A stretch of DNA of 64,000 nucleotides from Symsagittifera roscoffensis (taxonomy: Eukaryota; Xenacoelomorpha; Acoela; Convolutidae). The notes beneath the pieces are model-generated. The model saw only the letters and a list, made by a program, of their open reading frames with translations. It had not been told where the DNA came from and did no database searches. The stretch spans positions 80,513,526 to 80,577,525 of the forward strand of contig NC_087064.1 in the NCBI RefSeq assembly GCF_963678635.1, written 5' to 3'. Shown here one piece after another: positions 16,287-25,618 of this stretch. Numbering within the stretch: position 1 is the stretch's first letter; every line of letters starts with the position of its first letter. The position numbers and the translations under genes were made by a program.

Positions 16287-16736
16287 ATGAGGCGGAGTAG
16301 GGTACCGGTGCTCGAAAAAAGGTCAAGTGGATCAAACACGAAATATAATTCATCGCTGCGCGGAACGACATCAACGGGCCCAAAGATAACGAAGAAGAAC
16401 TTTTCAGTTAACATGGTCAGCACAAGGAGTACAGCGGAGAACAGGGCGAAAGAGGGCACGGAAGGGGAGCGAGTAGAACCCACCATCGAGATTGATCTAG
16501 AGACACCCGATCAAAGTGTGGATGAAACAAGGAAGATGGCGACAGAGTCAACTCCAATGCCCAATGCAGAGGAACCGAACCAGAAACCCATAGAGTTCTC
16601 ACCGATAGATGACGCGGAAGATGCAATAGGCAACACCGAAGAAACGGTGAAAGAAGACTCTCAAGTAAAGAGGACATCTTTTACGGAAAAAATTGGGAAT
16701 AATGTTCGGAATAAAAACGAAAGAAAACGTGACTGA
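16287..16736 (+). CDS. Element 1 upstream gag frame (probable Gag N-terminus)
   Basis: A 149-codon frame with ATGs at 16287 and about 16413. The product is charged and acidic, rich in Glu/Thr/Asp, with no known domain. It overlaps the big Gag-Pol frame by about 68 bases (16669-16736) and lies one base out of register (+1). The big frame has no ATG before 16702, and its first residues have the same acidic, low-complexity character. The pair may be one Gag joined by +1 frameshifting or broken by a single-base indel near the A-run at 16687-16692. Alternatively it is a short upstream protein. Confidence 0.55.
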   Translation: MRRSRVPVLEKRSSGSNTKYNSSLRGTTSTGPKITKKNFSVNMVSTRSTAENRAKEGTEGERVEPTIEIDLETPDQSVDETRKMATESTPMPNAEEPNQKPIEFSPIDDAEDAIGNTEETVKEDSQVKRTSFTEKIGNNVRNKNERKRD

Positions 16737-19700
16737 AGAACCAAAAGCAGAAAGAGCACGAACATTTGGGACAGTGAGCACGAAGACCTCAGAAGCCAAT
16801 CCAAGAGAGGAACAAGCTAAAGCAGAGGCTACGGCCGAAGAGAGACCGACGGCTGACCATGAAGAGACTACCATTGAGCTGGGTGACTTGTTGGCGAAAT
16901 TAAATCAGATTGACAAAAGACTTAAGCACAGTGAAGAAGACAGAGAGGTGATAAAAAAGGAGATAAGATACAACAAGCACGAGTATCTAGACAGTTATTT
17001 TAACCTAGCTAAGGCAACAGATGAGAGACTCAAGGAAATGTCAGATAAGGTAGAAGCCACCAATGAAGAACGAGAAAAGAACATCAAAACAGACATGCAA
17101 CAGTTGAAGAACCGATATGATGATGTCAACAGCCAATTAGGAAGCCTGGAAAGGAGAATGGACACAATGAGCAAGAGTCAGGCCGAGAGTTCGTGTGCAA
17201 TACAGGCGAAGTTGGATGCAATCTTGAGAGGTTCTACTCCACAAGAAAGACCGGCAGCGGATCGTACGCAAGGCACCAGAGTTGACTTTGTAGAACCACA
17301 AAGGAACAAACGACAATCGACACCGTTGCCCATAACCAGGGATGCGATAAGCAGAGCACCAACAGCTGCGAAAACAATAATGAAGAATGGAACGTCGAAT
17401 ACAACGACTGGTCCGGGAGATTCAACAGCTAACAGCAACACAGGACCGGATGCTATGACATGGGCCAGCACTTGGGAGATGATGAACAGGACTCTAGAGG
17501 CCTTCACCACGAGGAACACTGACTCGAGCGACAGGAGAGAGGGAAAATCAAGAAAGACATTCAAGAAGCCAAAAGAATTCAAAGACGACTCCGATGGATG
17601 CATTGACACTTGGGTGGAAGTGATGAGATTACATCTAGAACAAGATAACTTGAGTGACGAAAGACAAGCATGTACAGCCATACTCAGCAACTTGGAAGGA
17701 ACGGCATTAAAATGCGTGGTCGCAAAGAAGGAGGAAGAACGCGACACCGCGGACAAGATCTTCGAGATATTGCTGAATCGATTCGGGTCAGGAATGAAGG
17801 GTCACCAAGCGATGATGCGATTTGAAAAGAGAAGGCAGAGGGACGACGAGTCAATAGATCGGTTCCTAGATGACCTCGAGAGCTTGAGAAGGAGGAGTGA
17901 CCCAGAGGAGTCGACAAACAGACGGAACTTTAGCATTGCCTCGAAGTTCATTGATGGGGTGAAAAGTGATGACTTAAGGACAATGTTAGCAACATACTAC
18001 ACATTGTCGAAGGACAGCGCACCCACCCCAGAAGAAATGAGACAGAAATCAAGAGAATACATGCTGATGAAACCTAAGAAGTACTCATATTCTGAAAACA
18101 GGAACACGCAAGGGGGAAGCCAACCCCAGAGGTCATCATGGTACAAACCTAGAGATGATATGGACAAGCGCAGATCATGCGCGAACTGCGGGTCAGCGGA
18201 TCATCATGTGGCTGACTGCACAACGTACAAACAAGGCATGAAGAGCCTAGGTTATGCACCGGATGAGGAGGATATGAGTCAGATGGAGGAACACGAGTAC
18301 TATAATGGCTTAATCATCAAGATAGGCGCCAGATGCTTCTTCTGTAACCAGGAGGGGCACTTCAGAATGGATTGTCCCTTGTTCTGGGAAGCGGTCAAGG
18401 ACCAGAATCACCCCAAACATAAGTTGGCATTAGCGGCGGTGCAGAATCAGCGGAACAGGCAAAACGAGTTTGAATCTAGGAACTTGGGGGCACCAAACAC
18501 CGAATTGCCGACGAAGACAGTGAAAGCTGTTACACATGTTAGCGGTGCGTTAGAGTCCGCGGCCGGAAGCTCTCTAGAGATAAATTATGAGAAAGCGGCG
18601 ACGGAAGCAATTGCCAAAGTGAAACAAGATCTGGCTGCGAAAGAAATAGAGCAACGACTAAAGTTGGAGATCGAAAGACAGAATTTTAACGAAGCATTAA
18701 CCGGATCGAACTCAATACCAGAGGCTAGAACGGGCTCAATGAAGACCGGGAATTGTAACACCGTGAAAATGGTGACAGGTAAACCTTTTGGAATATCGAA
18801 AATCGGAGCAAGAATAATGTCGATAATCACAGTGGGCGGACACGAGGTAACCAGAAACTTGAGCGAGCCGAGCGACCAGACGATAATGCACATTGACGTG
18901 TATGCAGACTACTTGAGTGGAATAAGTCCACAAACGACTTCTAGAGCGCTCAGGGCACTACTCACGAAAGGGGGCAGCAAGTCGGTACGTGTTGATAATA
19001 GGTACACTGAAGCTTATGGTCCACACAAGGTCATGCTAAATATAGATGGAATCAACATCTATACCAAGACGATGATAACATGCGACGAAGACCTAACTGG
19101 ACAAATCTATGTAGGGAAAGAGGAATTGAAAGTAAGATCGATTGGACACTGTGCTATGCTTGAAGAAGATGCAATGCACATCGGGACGGAAGCAGACGTG
19201 ACAGGGCACGTGCTAGACATAAATGGCAAAAAGACTCAGTTACGTGGATTACTTGACACGGGAGCAGTCTTGAGCGTCATACCAATCGAAACATGGGAAA
19301 AGATGGGCTTTGACAAAGGTGACTTGATAGACTCGAGAATACGGCTGTCAGCTGCAAACAAAGGGGCCCTTCGGGTGTTGGGCAGGACGCCGATAATAGC
19401 CCTCAATTTGGGGGAACGTAACCTGTGGATGAGCTTCATCGTGGTAGAAAACCTAGATGAATCTGACCAATTCATTTTGGGCAGAGACTTCATCAGGAAT
19501 TTCGACGTAACGATTGATCTAAATAATGCAATGTTCAGGATACGGAACCCGGATAGGAGGTACGCAATCAAACCGGTAAATTTAATAATGGCAAATGAAA
19601 ACAAAGCACCGGTATTCTTGAGTAGAAGAGTGAGGTTAAAAGCTAATGAAGCGGCAATCGTAAGCTTGAGGATGAAAAATTATAATGAACTAAGTGACAA

Positions 19701-22700
19701 CAAGCAAGTGTGTATAGTTCCAAATCCCAATAGTCAAAGCGCTGCTGTTTTAGGAAGATCATTTTCGATAACGAAGAGCGGCCTCTGCGTCAGTGTCTTG
19801 TTGAATACCCTTGATATACCGATCACGATACAGAGAGGGAGGAAGCTGGGATATGCTTTACCAGTTAAAACTCGATACGAAACAATTGAAAACTCAAAAC
19901 AAAATGAAGTTGTTGATTGTCCCAATCACAGGGACAAAATTTGTATCTTGAGACGATTGCAGAGAATAAAAAATTCTTCAGGTCTTATCAAATCACTTAA
20001 GTCAGAAACGGACGATGGGATTTCGAGCTGTTCGAACTTTCCAGAGCGACCCACACCAGATGAAATGCAAACTGATAAACCGGTTCTGCCGGAGATTGAA
20101 CATTTAAGGGGCAAACTGAAAGATGAACAGCTAGAAGCTATCAAGGACGTACTAGAGCGGAACGAGGAGGTTTTTTCAAGGCATAAGGCGGATATCGGGT
20201 GTTGTAATTTTGTTGAACATGAAATAGAACTTGAGGAAAACGCGGTACCACACAGGGAGGGGGCGAGGCGCATGACCCCACACAAATCGGACGCGTGTAG
20301 AAAAGAAATCGAAACGTTACTAGAGTATGACATGATAGAACCATCCAAGTCACCGTGGGCGTGTGGAGTAGTGATGGCCAAAAAGAAAGGCGACCAGTTA
20401 AGGTTTTGTTGTGACTTTCGATACCTGAACTCCGTCACGGTGAAGGATGCCTATCCCATACCTAGAATTGATGAGAGCCTCTCGAAGTTAGGTGATGCGA
20501 AATTTTTTACGACTCTTGATTTAGGCTCGGCCTTTTGGCAGGTACCATTAAGGAAGCAAGACAGGGACAAGACAGGGTTCGCCTGCGAGTTGGGTCTGTT
20601 TCAATGGAAACGGATGCCGTTTGGACTCTGCAATGCAACCGCCACGTTTCAGCGGCTGATGGCACACGCGTTGATAGGCGTGACGAAGAAGTACGGCAAC
20701 CTGGTAATGTGCTACGTGGACGACGTGGTAATAGCAACGCCAACACTAGAAGACCACATCGAGAGGCTTGACGAGGTGTTCGCGTGCATGAAAAGATCGG
20801 GGCTGAAGTGTAAACCATCAAAGTGCGAGATACTCAAGGACTCGATTAAATACTTGGGCAGGATGGTAGATAAACACGGTATCAGACCTGATCCAGACGC
20901 CGTGGAAGCAGTCCTAACCTGGAAATCACCGAAGACGGAGCACCAGCTGATGAGCTTCCTGGGTTTCGCCAACTATTATAGAGAATTCATCAAGGGCTAT
21001 GCGGACAAGGTATACCCGATGCAACAATTAATGAGACATAAGGGCAAGAAGTTCACGTGGAACAACGCGGCAGAAGAGTCATTCCAGAGAATAAAGAAAG
21101 AGCTGTGTGAGGCACCAGTACTGGGTATGCCGACTGAGAAGGGGATGTACGTGCTAGACACGGATGCGTCAGTAGTCGCTATTTCTGGGATTCTCCATCA
21201 AGAACAAGAATGGAATGGGAAGACAGTCTTGAGACCAATAGCATACGGGAGCAAGGTCCTAAGTGACACAGAAATGAAGTACGGAGCACCGAAAGCAGAG
21301 ATGTTCGCGGTGGTCACCTTTGTCGAAAAATACAGAGCATACTTAGGCAGTGAGCCCTTCAAGCTGCGAGTCGACAACCGAGCACTAAGCTGGCTGAAAA
21401 CGTACTCAATGGACCAGAGCTATATTGGGAGGTGGATAGTTCGCTTGGATGGATACAACATGATAATTGAGCACAGAACACGAGATAAACATCAAAATGC
21501 TGACAGCTTGAGTAAGAAGACGGAGTTCTACGAGAGGCAAGAACAAAGAGAGGCGGACAGACCTGAGATCAAAGACGGCTTCTCCTTTATGGACAAAGAA
21601 ACGTACGACAGTCTTCCACTCACGAGATGGCTGGACAAATCAGGCAAACCGATTGAAGATCATCCCGAATTGCCGAAAGAGCCTCTTGAAAAGACCATCT
21701 TGAAGAAAAGCAGAGGGATTCCGATAGGAATAATGCTCAAGTCCAAGATCGTGAGGGAAACACTCAAGGCAAAAGGTTATGATCTCATCCAGGTAGAGGA
21801 GGGAACGGTCCGAATAGATGAAGACTTAATGAGGTTGCTTGAGAAACTATCAGATGACAAGCCCGTGATCCAAGGGAAAGGTCAGGAGGCACCGGAACTA
21901 ACCATACTTCGGAGAGAAGAAACAGTGAACAATACTGACGTCTCAAAAGGAAGCATCACTGATAGCAAGGAAGTTGTGCGATCACTAGTTGAAAAAATCC
22001 CCGAAAAAATTCTGGAACAGACAAAAGTCAGGGATAAGAAAGTAACATTCAGAGAAGAAGTTGAACACCTGGGACTAGATCAAGAGTCCGGGGAGTGGTC
22101 CAGATTCATGGAAGAAGACGAAACCGGAGAAGGGAAATTGTCCGGGGAGCGTGAAGAATGGGATGAAGACTCGGATGAGAGCAGCGAAGACCAAGACAGT
22201 CTATGCATGATACTGGCGGAAGTGAAGATAAGACAGCACGACAGGGAATTACAGACGGATCCATCTTCAGGGACGTACAATCTGGAAATACAAGAGGTAC
22301 GAGGTGGTGAAGAGCTCGAGAAAATAGCAGTTTCAAGAAAACCACTAAGGGAACTATCGTGCAACTCAAACGTCAGAACGAATCTGGTACCAGAAGACGA
22401 CATGAAAATCGTGAAAAGGATGATATGTGTGAAACTGAGCGATGACATCCACAACCCTGGTGAGATGAATGGACAGATCATGGCGCTAAAGGAGCACGTT
22501 AAGGCGAGATACAGGCTGTCTGACCTAATAAGGGCCCAGAAGAATGACAAAATGACAAGTAACCTCTCCAAATGGATCCATTCGGGAGTCAAGGAGAAGG
22601 GGGAACTTGAGGAAGACAGCTACAAGATCTTGAGCCAGTTCTACAAAGAAAAGAGAGACTTACTTTATCACACAGCTGAAGGGGTGGTAGCGTGCAAGAG

Positions 22701-25095
22701 AAGAGATGAGGAAAAAATATTACACAAACACAACCTCATCATACTACCACAATTGTACCAAACGGAGGTGCTTTTCAGATCACACGACCAGATGGGCCAC
22801 CAGGGGATAGATAAAGTACAACAAAGGATACTTCACAGGTTTGACTGGCCGGGAATGAGAAAAGCTTGCGAGAGATGGGTGAATGCCTGCCTAGCATGCC
22901 TTCAAGTAAAAGACCCAAGGAAGATGAAGTTTCCCCTCAAGTCTGTCGAGAGTTCGGAATTCAATGAGGTGGTGCAGATAGACCATCAGAAAATCTGCAT
23001 GACGGAGTCGGGTTATAACCAAATACTAGTTATAATAGATCACTTCACCAAGTTGGCGGAAGCGGTTCCGTGCCAGACAGCCTCAGCAGAGGAGACATGT
23101 GATCACCTGATAACGCATTGGATATCGCGGTATGGTTGTCCAATGACTTTCCAGTCGGACAACGGCAAGGCTTTTGTGGGGGACTTGACAAAAGAATTGA
23201 TGAAGAGATCACACATTGCTCAAGCACACTCGACGACCTATCATCCACAGACCAATGGGTTGGTAGAGAGACAGAACAGGACACTGGTCAACATGCTCAG
23301 GGTGTACTGCTCGAGATACATGACGGACTGGGACAAATACCTGCCACAGGTAGTAGGAGCCTATAATAGTACTCAGCACTCAACGACGGGTATCAGTCCT
23401 TTCATGATGTTGACAGGCAGGGAAAGGGCAATGCCTATAACATTCTTCTACCCGGAGTACGAGGGGAAGAGGACGTCACCTCAAGCATACGTGAGGGAAG
23501 CGATCAAAAGACAACAAGAGCTAAACGAGCTATGTCGGAGAAACACGGCGCAAGCGCAAATGAGGCAACGCAAGAAATATGACGAAAAGATACTAAGAGC
23601 AAAGCCATACGAAGTGGGCCAGTACGTGTGGGTCTTCCAAAATGTCATACCGCCCAAGGGAACAAAAAAACTACTCAAGAAATGGAGAGGACCGTTCATG
23701 ATTACGGAAGTACATCAACAAGGACGGTTCTATCGCTTGAGTACAGGGCGAGCAGCACATTACGAAAATCTGAAGCCTCACGTCCCGTCCCCGGAGGACT
23801 GGTGCCTACCAAAAGACATGGAAGGTCTTGAGTACCTGGTGGTGGAACCAGCGTGCGAAGTGAATGAGAAAGGTACTAGAGAGAAAAATGATGGTAATGA
23901 GAACTTGAGTTTGGACGACAACGAAAAGATAGAAGTGGAATCGGATGCAGGTTCATTTGTAGAAGAAGACTGGAACGACCCAGAGCAAAACGAGGTACCG
24001 AAGTGGATGGAGCCGGATCGACCAACACCACCGGAAACCAGGACTGGCAATCGTAAACGAACAGGTATGAGGTACAATAGGTACGGGGATGACTTCTTGA
24101 TCGATAAGATACAGCCAGACAAGTTGGGCGATGAACTACTAAGCGCAGGCGAACTGGAAGCCGAAGAGGAATGGCAGGTCATTGACGATGGTGGACATTA
24201 TCCGCAGGATGATTACTCGACGCCAGAATTGGAGACGGATCTCGAGCAGAGTGAAATAGAAAGGAGGGAGAACACGAACTTGAGGATTCTAGAGTGGATG
24301 CGTGATGTCAAAGACGAGAGCCGCGAAGGACAAAGCATTCAGCAAATCGATGTATCAACAGCAAATTACATGAAGACAGAGGACCCTCTTTTCGGATGGA
24401 CAGCAACAGACAGGCCACTGGACATCCCTAAGGACAATTCAGACCCGACTACATCGACGGGGACGTCGATAAATATTTTTGTCCGGGGAGTGGGGGTAGG
24501 ACTTACCCACACCGAAAATTTGATGATAAAGAAGCTCAAGGAAGTGAGGGAAACAAGCGGATTGGAACTGGAGGAAGAAGAACCAGAGCCTACCATAGGA
24601 AGGAATTTCAAAACGAAATTCGAAATACCCAATGAATACTCAGAGAACATCATGATAACGGATAGCGACTTCATCCTGTCAAACAGGACCAGCGCGATCT
24701 GCATCACGGCGGACATGAGTTTCAAATCAAGATTGGAGGCTGACTTCAAAAGAGAGTACCAGAACGTAGAGTTTCTGTTCAGACAGAGGCCAGGACTGGG
24801 AGGCATGGCAGCGCTTCCACCGTCAGTGGCACAAGTCCCGGGCAAATACCTCTGCTTCCTAGTAACGAGAGTCAACGACAGAAACACAATTGATCCCGAA
24901 CACGTGATATTGGCACTGACAAGACTACGTGACTTCATGATTGAAAGAGGAATAGTGGAGGTCTCGATGCCGGTGTACGACCCAAACAGGGGCAAACTGA
25001 GCTCGAGGGAATTGTATGCTATCCTACATGTGGTCTTTGCAGAAACAGAGATAATGGTGCATCTTCACAAGAAGTACTACTTGAGCATCGCCTGA
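16702..25095 (+). CDS. gag-pol: Element 1 Gag-Pol polyprotein with C-terminal macrodomain-like region
   Basis: About 2,797 codons from ATG 16702 without a stop. Order: acidic leader and coiled coil (to about 17220); capsid-like region (17470-18010); two CCHC knuckles (CANC...C at 18178-18219, CFFC...C at 18334-18375); retropepsin with DTGA at 19255 and ILGRDF near 19480; RT with YVDD at 20713-20724; RNase H with VLDTDAS near 21151. A long acidic linker follows, then integrase with HHCC (22783, 22798, 22888, 22897) and D-D-35-E (22981, 23158, 23266), a GPF-like KKWRGPF module near 23680, a linker, and a macrodomain-like C-terminus (24655-25080). It would make the virus-like particle, copy the RNA and integrate the DNA. 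The domain order PR-RT-RH-IN is Ty3/gypsy (Metaviridae). All visible catalytic residues are present. Pol is several hundred residues longer than usual because of the RH-IN linker and C-terminal additions. Confidence 0.93.
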   Translation: MFGIKTKENVTEEPKAERARTFGTVSTKTSEANPREEQAKAEATAEERPTADHEETTIELGDLLAKLNQIDKRLKHSEEDREVIKKEIRYNKHEYLDSYFNLAKATDERLKEMSDKVEATNEEREKNIKTDMQQLKNRYDDVNSQLGSLERRMDTMSKSQAESSCAIQAKLDAILRGSTPQERPAADRTQGTRVDFVEPQRNKRQSTPLPITRDAISRAPTAAKTIMKNGTSNTTTGPGDSTANSNTGPDAMTWASTWEMMNRTLEAFTTRNTDSSDRREGKSRKTFKKPKEFKDDSDGCIDTWVEVMRLHLEQDNLSDERQACTAILSNLEGTALKCVVAKKEEERDTADKIFEILLNRFGSGMKGHQAMMRFEKRRQRDDESIDRFLDDLESLRRRSDPEESTNRRNFSIASKFIDGVKSDDLRTMLATYYTLSKDSAPTPEEMRQKSREYMLMKPKKYSYSENRNTQGGSQPQRSSWYKPRDDMDKRRSCANCGSADHHVADCTTYKQGMKSLGYAPDEEDMSQMEEHEYYNGLIIKIGARCFFCNQEGHFRMDCPLFWEAVKDQNHPKHKLALAAVQNQRNRQNEFESRNLGAPNTELPTKTVKAVTHVSGALESAAGSSLEINYEKAATEAIAKVKQDLAAKEIEQRLKLEIERQNFNEALTGSNSIPEARTGSMKTGNCNTVKMVTGKPFGISKIGARIMSIITVGGHEVTRNLSEPSDQTIMHIDVYADYLSGISPQTTSRALRALLTKGGSKSVRVDNRYTEAYGPHKVMLNIDGINIYTKTMITCDEDLTGQIYVGKEELKVRSIGHCAMLEEDAMHIGTEADVTGHVLDINGKKTQLRGLLDTGAVLSVIPIETWEKMGFDKGDLIDSRIRLSAANKGALRVLGRTPIIALNLGERNLWMSFIVVENLDESDQFILGRDFIRNFDVTIDLNNAMFRIRNPDRRYAIKPVNLIMANENKAPVFLSRRVRLKANEAAIVSLRMKNYNELSDNKQVCIVPNPNSQSAAVLGRSFSITKSGLCVSVLLNTLDIPITIQRGRKLGYALPVKTRYETIENSKQNEVVDCPNHRDKICILRRLQRIKNSSGLIKSLKSETDDGISSCSNFPERPTPDEMQTDKPVLPEIEHLRGKLKDEQLEAIKDVLERNEEVFSRHKADIGCCNFVEHEIELEENAVPHREGARRMTPHKSDACRKEIETLLEYDMIEPSKSPWACGVVMAKKKGDQLRFCCDFRYLNSVTVKDAYPIPRIDESLSKLGDAKFFTTLDLGSAFWQVPLRKQDRDKTGFACELGLFQWKRMPFGLCNATATFQRLMAHALIGVTKKYGNLVMCYVDDVVIATPTLEDHIERLDEVFACMKRSGLKCKPSKCEILKDSIKYLGRMVDKHGIRPDPDAVEAVLTWKSPKTEHQLMSFLGFANYYREFIKGYADKVYPMQQLMRHKGKKFTWNNAAEESFQRIKKELCEAPVLGMPTEKGMYVLDTDASVVAISGILHQEQEWNGKTVLRPIAYGSKVLSDTEMKYGAPKAEMFAVVTFVEKYRAYLGSEPFKLRVDNRALSWLKTYSMDQSYIGRWIVRLDGYNMIIEHRTRDKHQNADSLSKKTEFYERQEQREADRPEIKDGFSFMDKETYDSLPLTRWLDKSGKPIEDHPELPKEPLEKTILKKSRGIPIGIMLKSKIVRETLKAKGYDLIQVEEGTVRIDEDLMRLLEKLSDDKPVIQGKGQEAPELTILRREETVNNTDVSKGSITDSKEVVRSLVEKIPEKILEQTKVRDKKVTFREEVEHLGLDQESGEWSRFMEEDETGEGKLSGEREEWDEDSDESSEDQDSLCMILAEVKIRQHDRELQTDPSSGTYNLEIQEVRGGEELEKIAVSRKPLRELSCNSNVRTNLVPEDDMKIVKRMICVKLSDDIHNPGEMNGQIMALKEHVKARYRLSDLIRAQKNDKMTSNLSKWIHSGVKEKGELEEDSYKILSQFYKEKRDLLYHTAEGVVACKRRDEEKILHKHNLIILPQLYQTEVLFRSHDQMGHQGIDKVQQRILHRFDWPGMRKACERWVNACLACLQVKDPRKMKFPLKSVESSEFNEVVQIDHQKICMTESGYNQILVIIDHFTKLAEAVPCQTASAEETCDHLITHWISRYGCPMTFQSDNGKAFVGDLTKELMKRSHIAQAHSTTYHPQTNGLVERQNRTLVNMLRVYCSRYMTDWDKYLPQVVGAYNSTQHSTTGISPFMMLTGRERAMPITFFYPEYEGKRTSPQAYVREAIKRQQELNELCRRNTAQAQMRQRKKYDEKILRAKPYEVGQYVWVFQNVIPPKGTKKLLKKWRGPFMITEVHQQGRFYRLSTGRAAHYENLKPHVPSPEDWCLPKDMEGLEYLVVEPACEVNEKGTREKNDGNENLSLDDNEKIEVESDAGSFVEEDWNDPEQNEVPKWMEPDRPTPPETRTGNRKRTGMRYNRYGDDFLIDKIQPDKLGDELLSAGELEAEEEWQVIDDGGHYPQDDYSTPELETDLEQSEIERRENTNLRILEWMRDVKDESREGQSIQQIDVSTANYMKTEDPLFGWTATDRPLDIPKDNSDPTTSTGTSINIFVRGVGVGLTHTENLMIKKLKEVRETSGLELEEEEPEPTIGRNFKTKFEIPNEYSENIMITDSDFILSNRTSAICITADMSFKSRLEADFKREYQNVEFLFRQRPGLGGMAALPPSVAQVPGKYLCFLVTRVNDRNTIDPEHVILALTRLRDFMIERGIVEVSMPVYDPNRGKLSSRELYAILHVVFAETEIMVHLHKKYYLSIA
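24453..24510 (+). promoter_or_regulatory. Central hairpin + PPT-like module, element 1
   Basis: ATCGAC-GGGGAC-GTCGAT forms a 6-bp stem with a 6-nt loop at 24453-24470. TTGTCCGGGGAGTGGGGG follows from 24479. A second short stem pairs GTGGG (24490-24494) with CCCAC (24506-24510). The same arrangement directly precedes the 3' LTR of element 2 (63551-63588). It lies almost at the midpoint of the element, within the pol frame. Candidate central polypurine tract. Confidence 0.55.
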
Positions 25096-25618
25096 GTCGG
25101 GTACATGGAGGTATCAGGTCGGGTGTGAGGGAGGAGTCTTGAGTTAGGTACTGGGGTGCGGCGCAGGTAAAGGGATCTTAAGATGTGATTGGCATGACAA
25201 TTGAATTTTAAAAGAAAGAATTGATGGTGCTAAAACATAAAATGTATCTGCATGTTCTTAAGGGAAATCCAATCGAATTGCTTTAAGTGATATGAGAATG
25301 ATAAGATTTTAACCATATGGGTAGAAGGGGGGTCTCTAGGTTAGGAACGTGACATGCTAAGTTTTAATGAGCTTTCTGCTTTCAGATCAAGTTTGAAAAA
25401 CAAAGTTGAAAATCCAACTACACTCAAGCGAGAAACAGAAAGAGAGAATCTTGATTGAACACGCGATAATCCGAATCTACAGCAAGTACTTGCAAGAGAA
25501 CATTTCTAGAGAATTCTTGAATTGGGTAATACTCGAGTTGGTAAGGTAATTCTTGAGTTGGTAAGGTAATTCTTGAGCTGGTTAACATCTACCTACATAC
25601 ATCCCGAAGTTACAAAGA
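25096..25618 (+). other. Pol-ORF2 spacer, element 1, with candidate splice acceptor
   Basis: A 523-bp non-coding gap. A branch-like TGCTAAG (about 25355) and a pyrimidine tract CTTTCTGCTTTCAG end at 25385, a good 3' splice site about 235 bases before the ORF2 ATG. Near 25533-25585 a TAATTCTTGAGTTGGTAAGG phrase repeats two to three times. ORF2 could be expressed from a spliced mRNA using a donor such as AAG|GTGAGT at 13318; this is inference. Confidence 0.5.

Noticed and set aside
24471-24510. Programmed -1 frameshift site (T-run followed by hairpin)
   Set aside because: In element 1 the pol frame continues unbroken through it and no overlapping frame needs a shift; the slippery register does not fit.
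24453-24540. Hammerhead ribozyme core suggested by TTGATGA and CGAAA near the central module
   Set aside because: The conserved core segments are in the wrong order and lack the closing stems.
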